Of a DNA stretch of 8,110 nt, positions 5,687 through 8,110 are shown in pieces (position 1 is the first letter of the stretch; every line of letters begins with the position of its first letter). The notes beneath the pieces were generated by a model. It did no database searches. It had not been told where the DNA came from and saw nothing but the letters and a program-made list of their open reading frames with translations. Origin of the DNA: Myxococcales bacterium. Its GTDB lineage: Bacteria; Myxococcota_A; Polyangia; Nannocystales; Nannocystaceae. The DNA is taken from positions 1-8,110 of the forward strand of contig JAGQIT010000007.1 in assembly GCA_020431135.1 (NCBI GenBank), written 5' to 3'. The position numbers and the translations under genes were made by a program.

Positions 5687-6322
5687 CTAGTCGAGGAGGT
5701 GCCCGCACTTCTCGCGCTTGGTCGCGAGGTAGCGCTCGTTGTGCTCGCCGGGGTCGCTCTGGATCGCGACGCGCTCGGCGACCGGGACCCCGTGCTGCTG
5801 GAGGCCGGCGATCTTCTCGAGGTTGTTGGTGTGGAGGGCGACCGAGCCGACCCCCAGCGCCCGGAGCATCGCCGCGGCGGTGCCGTAGTCGCGCAGGTCG
5901 CTGTCGAAGCCGAGGTGGAGGTTGGCCTCGACGGTGTCGAGCCCCTGCTCCTGCAGCGCGTAGGCCCGGACCTTGTGGGCGATGCCGATCCCTCGGCCCT
6001 CCTGGCGCATGTAGAGGATGATCGCGACGTCGGCGTCGGCGAAGCGCTCGAGGGCGAGCTCGAGCTGGTCGCGGCAGTCGCAGCGCTTCGAGCCGAAGAC
6101 GTCGCCGGTCAGGCACTCCGAGTGGACGCGGGTCGGCACCGCGTCGACGCCGGCGACGTCGCCGCGGACGATCGCGACGTCGTCGAGGGTGCGGCCGCGC
6201 TCGTCGGTGAACGAGACGATCGTGAACTCGCCGTGGCGGCTTGGGAGCTTGGCGCGGGCGAAGACGTCGACGGAGCGCACCGGACGGGGGCGGGCGGCGC
6301 CGAGGCTGTGCGGCAGTGGCAT
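5687..6322 (-). CDS. ribA: GTP cyclohydrolase II
   Basis: RibA hydrolyses GTP to 2,5-diamino-6-ribosylamino-4-pyrimidinone 5'-phosphate, formate and pyrophosphate, the first committed step of riboflavin synthesis in the cytoplasm. The protein is 211 residues, a stand-alone enzyme close to E. coli RibA (196) and not fused to RibB. The zinc cysteines C70, C81 and C83 are in SECLTGDVFGSKRCDC. RQEGRGIG (106-113), D142 and R144 in SDLRDYG, TNN (165-167) and the C-terminal TKREKCGHLL are all present, so it should be active. The frame stays open far upstream, but ATG at 6322 was chosen because AAGGAG sits seven bases before it and family similarity begins soon after. The Fic-like gene ends 58 bp upstream in the same direction, so the two may share a transcript. 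Confidence 0.93.
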   Translation of the reverse strand: MPLPHSLGAARPRPVRSVDVFARAKLPSRHGEFTIVSFTDERGRTLDDVAIVRGDVAGVDAVPTRVHSECLTGDVFGSKRCDCRDQLELALERFADADVAIILYMRQEGRGIGIAHKVRAYALQEQGLDTVEANLHLGFDSDLRDYGTAAAMLRALGVGSVALHTNNLEKIAGLQQHGVPVAERVAIQSDPGEHNERYLATKREKCGHLLD

Positions 6323-6380
6323 GGGCGGCTCCTTCGAGAGCGAAACTGTGCCGCGGCTCCTGAGGGCCGCGGGCCGGCGG

Positions 6381-7145
6381 CTAGAAGCCGCGAGAGGCGT
6401 CGACGATCTGCTGATAGAGGCGGTTGGCCGAGCGAATCCCCTCTTCCATGGCGTCGACGACGAGGTTGAGGAGCTGGTCCTGATCGAGGCGGAGAACGTC
6501 GTAGTAGTTGTGGCGGTCGACCGCGTGGATGAGCCCCGGCCAGTAGTCTTCGCTGACCAGGATGGCATTCATCACGAGCCGCGCAACCCGGCCGCTGATA
6601 TCCGGCCACGGGAAGATGCGGATGAGCTCGCGGTGGATCTCGGTGGCGAGCTCGACCGGGTGCGCCTTGCGGCACTCCTCGGTGCGGAACCAGTCCGTGA
6701 GCTTGCGCATCCGGTAGCTGATCTTGTCCGCCGCCGCGAGGTCGTGGAAGTACATCCGGTGGATCGGGTTGTCCTTCCGGTACTGGACCTGGTCCTTCTT
6801 CCCCGCCGGCAGGAGCAGCTGATAGATCTTCTTGAGCCAGTCGAGGCTGAGGAAGATCCTGTCCTCGCGGTGGTCGAGGATGTAGCGGATGCCCTCGCCG
6901 ACCGCGATGATGTGGTCGTAGGCGGGGATCAGGCTCGACGACGAGATGATCTCAGGGTCGACCGCGGCCTTGATCTCGGCGACGGTCAGGACCGTCCCCT
7001 CGAGCGCGAAGTCGTGATAAATCCACGACATCATCAGCTTCTCGTCGAAGCTCTGGCGCTGCTGCGCGTTGAGCATCCCGAGCTTCTCCCAGAGGAGCTC
7101 CGAGGCCTCGTGAATCTGGCGGTAGTTCCTGGTCCGCGACTGCAT
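6381..7145 (-). CDS. Fic-fold protein with degenerate catalytic motif
   Basis: Fic enzymes usually transfer AMP or another group from a nucleotide to a target hydroxyl. This 254-residue protein keeps the fold's landmarks: QYRKDNPIH (121-129, the GxYR-like flap region), HPVELATEIHRELIRI (162-177), then FPWPDISGRVARLVMNAIL (178-196) and the C-terminal YYDVL (214-218). Aligned to HPFx(D/E)GNGRxxR, the catalytic His is F178, Gly-Asn becomes I183-S184, and GR and the last Arg are kept (G185, R186, R189). A segment like the N-terminal inhibitory helix, ALEGTVLT (47-54), keeps Glu-Gly, but the usual Ser/Thr four residues before the Glu is D45. Canonical AMPylation is therefore unlikely. ATG at 7145 has GGGAGG seven bases upstream. 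The gene sits between rsmH (divergent) and ribA. Family call is good; activity is unknown. Confidence 0.82.
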   Translation of the reverse strand: MQSRTRNYRQIHEASELLWEKLGMLNAQQRQSFDEKLMMSWIYHDFALEGTVLTVAEIKAAVDPEIISSSSLIPAYDHIIAVGEGIRYILDHREDRIFLSLDWLKKIYQLLLPAGKKDQVQYRKDNPIHRMYFHDLAAADKISYRMRKLTDWFRTEECRKAHPVELATEIHRELIRIFPWPDISGRVARLVMNAILVSEDYWPGLIHAVDRHNYYDVLRLDQDQLLNLVVDAMEEGIRSANRLYQQIVDASRGF

Positions 7146-7180
7146 ACACGCCTCCCACGGCGCCCGGGTTGGGGGGCGCG

Positions 7181-7209
7181 AAACTACTGGCTAGCTCGCC
7201 TTGGGTCAA
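7181..7209 (-). promoter_or_regulatory. Putative promoter of the Fic-fold gene
   Basis: On the - strand, TTGACC (7204-7209 on +) is followed by a 17-bp spacer and TAGTTT (7181-7186). The -35 box matches 5 of 6 and the -10 box 3 of 6 sigma-70 consensus bases. The start site would be near 7173, giving a leader of about 28 nt with the strong GGGAGG ribosome binding site. It could drive the Fic-ribA pair. Confidence 0.4.
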
Positions 7210-7311
7210 CATCCAATGCGCTAACCCCTAGTGAACGCAGCGGAAATCGGCAGATCTCGCATCCCCCGAAAAATTGACCAGATCCTCCCCTCCTGGCACT
7301 GACGACGGTGG

Positions 7312-8110
7312 ATGTCCGCCGCCTACCACCTGCCGGTGCTGGTCGATGAGGTCTGCGAGGCGCTCGCCCCGGCCCGCGAAGGCACGGTCGTCGACTGCAC
7401 GCTCGGCGGCGGCGGCCACTCGGAGGCGCTCCTCGAGCGGGTGGGCGCCGCCCGGGTCATCGGCCTCGACCGCGATCCGGCGGCCATCGACTTCGCCAGC
7501 CGCCGCCTCGCCGGCTACGGCGACCGCTTCTGCGCAGTACACGCACCCTTCTCGACGGTCACCGCCGTCCTCGCCGGCCTCGGCGTGAGCGCGGTCGCCG
7601 CGGTCCTCGCCGACCTCGGCGTCTCCTCGCACCAGCTCGACCGCCGCGAGCGCGGCTTCTCGTTCCAGGGCGACGCGCCGCTCGACATGCGCATGGACAC
7701 CACGCGCGGGCCGACCGCGGCCGACCTCCTGGCGACCATCGACGCCCGCGCCCTCGCGCGGATCCTCCGCGACTACGGCGAGGAGCCCGACGCCGAGCGC
7801 ATCGCCAAGGCGATCGTCAGCGCCCGGCCGACGACGACCGCGGCCCTGGCGGCGACCGTCGAGGCGGCGATGAGCGCCCGCCAGCGCCGCCAGATCGGCA
7901 AGCGGATCCACCCGGCGACGCGGACCTTCCAGGCGCTGCGGATCCACGTCAACCGCGAGCTCGAGGAGCTCGCCACCTTCCTCGACGAGGCGCCCGAGCT
8001 CCTGAGCCTCGGCGGTCGCCTCGCGGTGATCACCTTCCACTCGCTCGAGGATCGCGCGGTCAAGCGGCGCTTCGGCGCCCTCAGCCGCGCCCCCGAGCCG
8101 CCGCGCGGCC
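7312..8110 (+). CDS. rsmH: 16S rRNA (cytosine(1402)-N(4))-methyltransferase, 3' end missing
   Basis: RsmH (MraW) uses SAM to N4-methylate C1402 in the decoding site of 16S rRNA. It is normally the first or second gene of the dcw division/cell-wall cluster. The first 266 codons are present; E. coli RsmH has 313, so about 45 residues lie beyond the right edge. Visible are the N-terminal YHLPVLVDEV (5-14), SAM motif I TLGGGGHSEALLE (30-42), GLDRDPAAI (51-59), ADLGVSSHQLDRRERGFSF (100-118), DMRMDT (125-130), YGEEPDAERIAKAIV (155-169), HPATRTFQALRIHVNRELEEL (200-220) and ITFHSLEDRAVKRRF (240-254). ATG at 7312 is the only start after the in-frame TGA at 7300-7302; GGTGG lies directly before it and the Shine-Dalgarno sequence is weak. 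No mraZ precedes it; the divergent Fic-fold gene occupies that place. Confidence 0.95.
   Translation, partial: MSAAYHLPVLVDEVCEALAPAREGTVVDCTLGGGGHSEALLERVGAARVIGLDRDPAAIDFASRRLAGYGDRFCAVHAPFSTVTAVLAGLGVSAVAAVLADLGVSSHQLDRRERGFSFQGDAPLDMRMDTTRGPTAADLLATIDARALARILRDYGEEPDAERIAKAIVSARPTTTAALAATVEAAMSARQRRQIGKRIHPATRTFQALRIHVNRELEELATFLDEAPELLSLGGRLAVITFHSLEDRAVKRRFGALSRAPEPPRG

Noticed and set aside
4509..5690. 393-codon open frame on the + strand
   Set aside because: It lies antisense to the transporter and PTPS-like genes, both with clear family motifs. Its Arg/Glu/Asp-rich translation has no recognisable domain.
6323..6568. 82-codon N-terminal extension of ribA in the same frame
   Set aside because: It overlaps the end of the Fic-fold gene, has no RibB-like motif, and ATG 6322 has a strong Shine-Dalgarno at the right distance.
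7228..8040. 270-codon open frame on the - strand
   Set aside because: It is antisense to rsmH, whose motifs are unmistakable; the translation is low-complexity Arg/Glu/Ala.

Overview
The window is very GC-rich, with strong third-position GC in its genes and almost no T-tract terminators. This suits a myxobacterium (Myxococcota, formerly Deltaproteobacteria). The best single clue is the secreted lipoprotein at 971-2107. Its lipobox, long Ser/Thr linker and eight-cysteine module resemble surface lipoproteins of Nannocystaceae-type myxobacteria. The placement is an inference from style; no rRNA or other marker gene is present.

Layout, right to left. rsmH (mraW), the 16S rRNA methyltransferase that usually opens the division/cell-wall (dcw) cluster, starts at 7312 on the + strand and runs off the right edge. 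Everything else recognised is on the - strand. Divergent from rsmH is a Fic-fold protein whose signature has lost its catalytic histidine (7145-6381). It is followed by ribA, GTP cyclohydrolase II (6322-5687). After a 185-bp gap comes a tight group: a YhhQ/QueT-type queuosine-precursor transporter (5501-4656), a 6-pyruvoyl-tetrahydropterin-synthase-fold protein (4624-4130) and a short-chain dehydrogenase (4133-3393). The last two overlap by GTGA. Next are an extended-SDR NAD-dependent epimerase/dehydratase (3204-2200), the Cys-rich lipoprotein (2107-971), a 665-bp stretch without a convincing large gene (306-970), and the N-terminal third of lysA, diaminopimelate decarboxylase (305 to the left edge).

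The thematic core is the ribA / transporter / PTPS-like / SDR group. RibA consumes GTP, PTPS-fold enzymes act on a GTP-derived pterin, and the transporter family imports deazaguanine queuosine precursors. The PTPS-like protein keeps the three zinc histidines, but the positions of the catalytic Cys, Asp-His pair and pterin-binding Glu are all replaced. It is therefore unlikely to be ordinary QueD, and its coupled SDR partner may act in the same unknown step.

The 306-970 region holds a plausible + strand promoter, an ideal Shine-Dalgarno sequence, a 24-codon micro-ORF and a run of inverted repeats ending in a perfect 11-bp-stem hairpin. It may encode a small peptide or a structured RNA, but this is unproven. 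No tRNA, rRNA, CRISPR array, insertion sequence or integrase was found.
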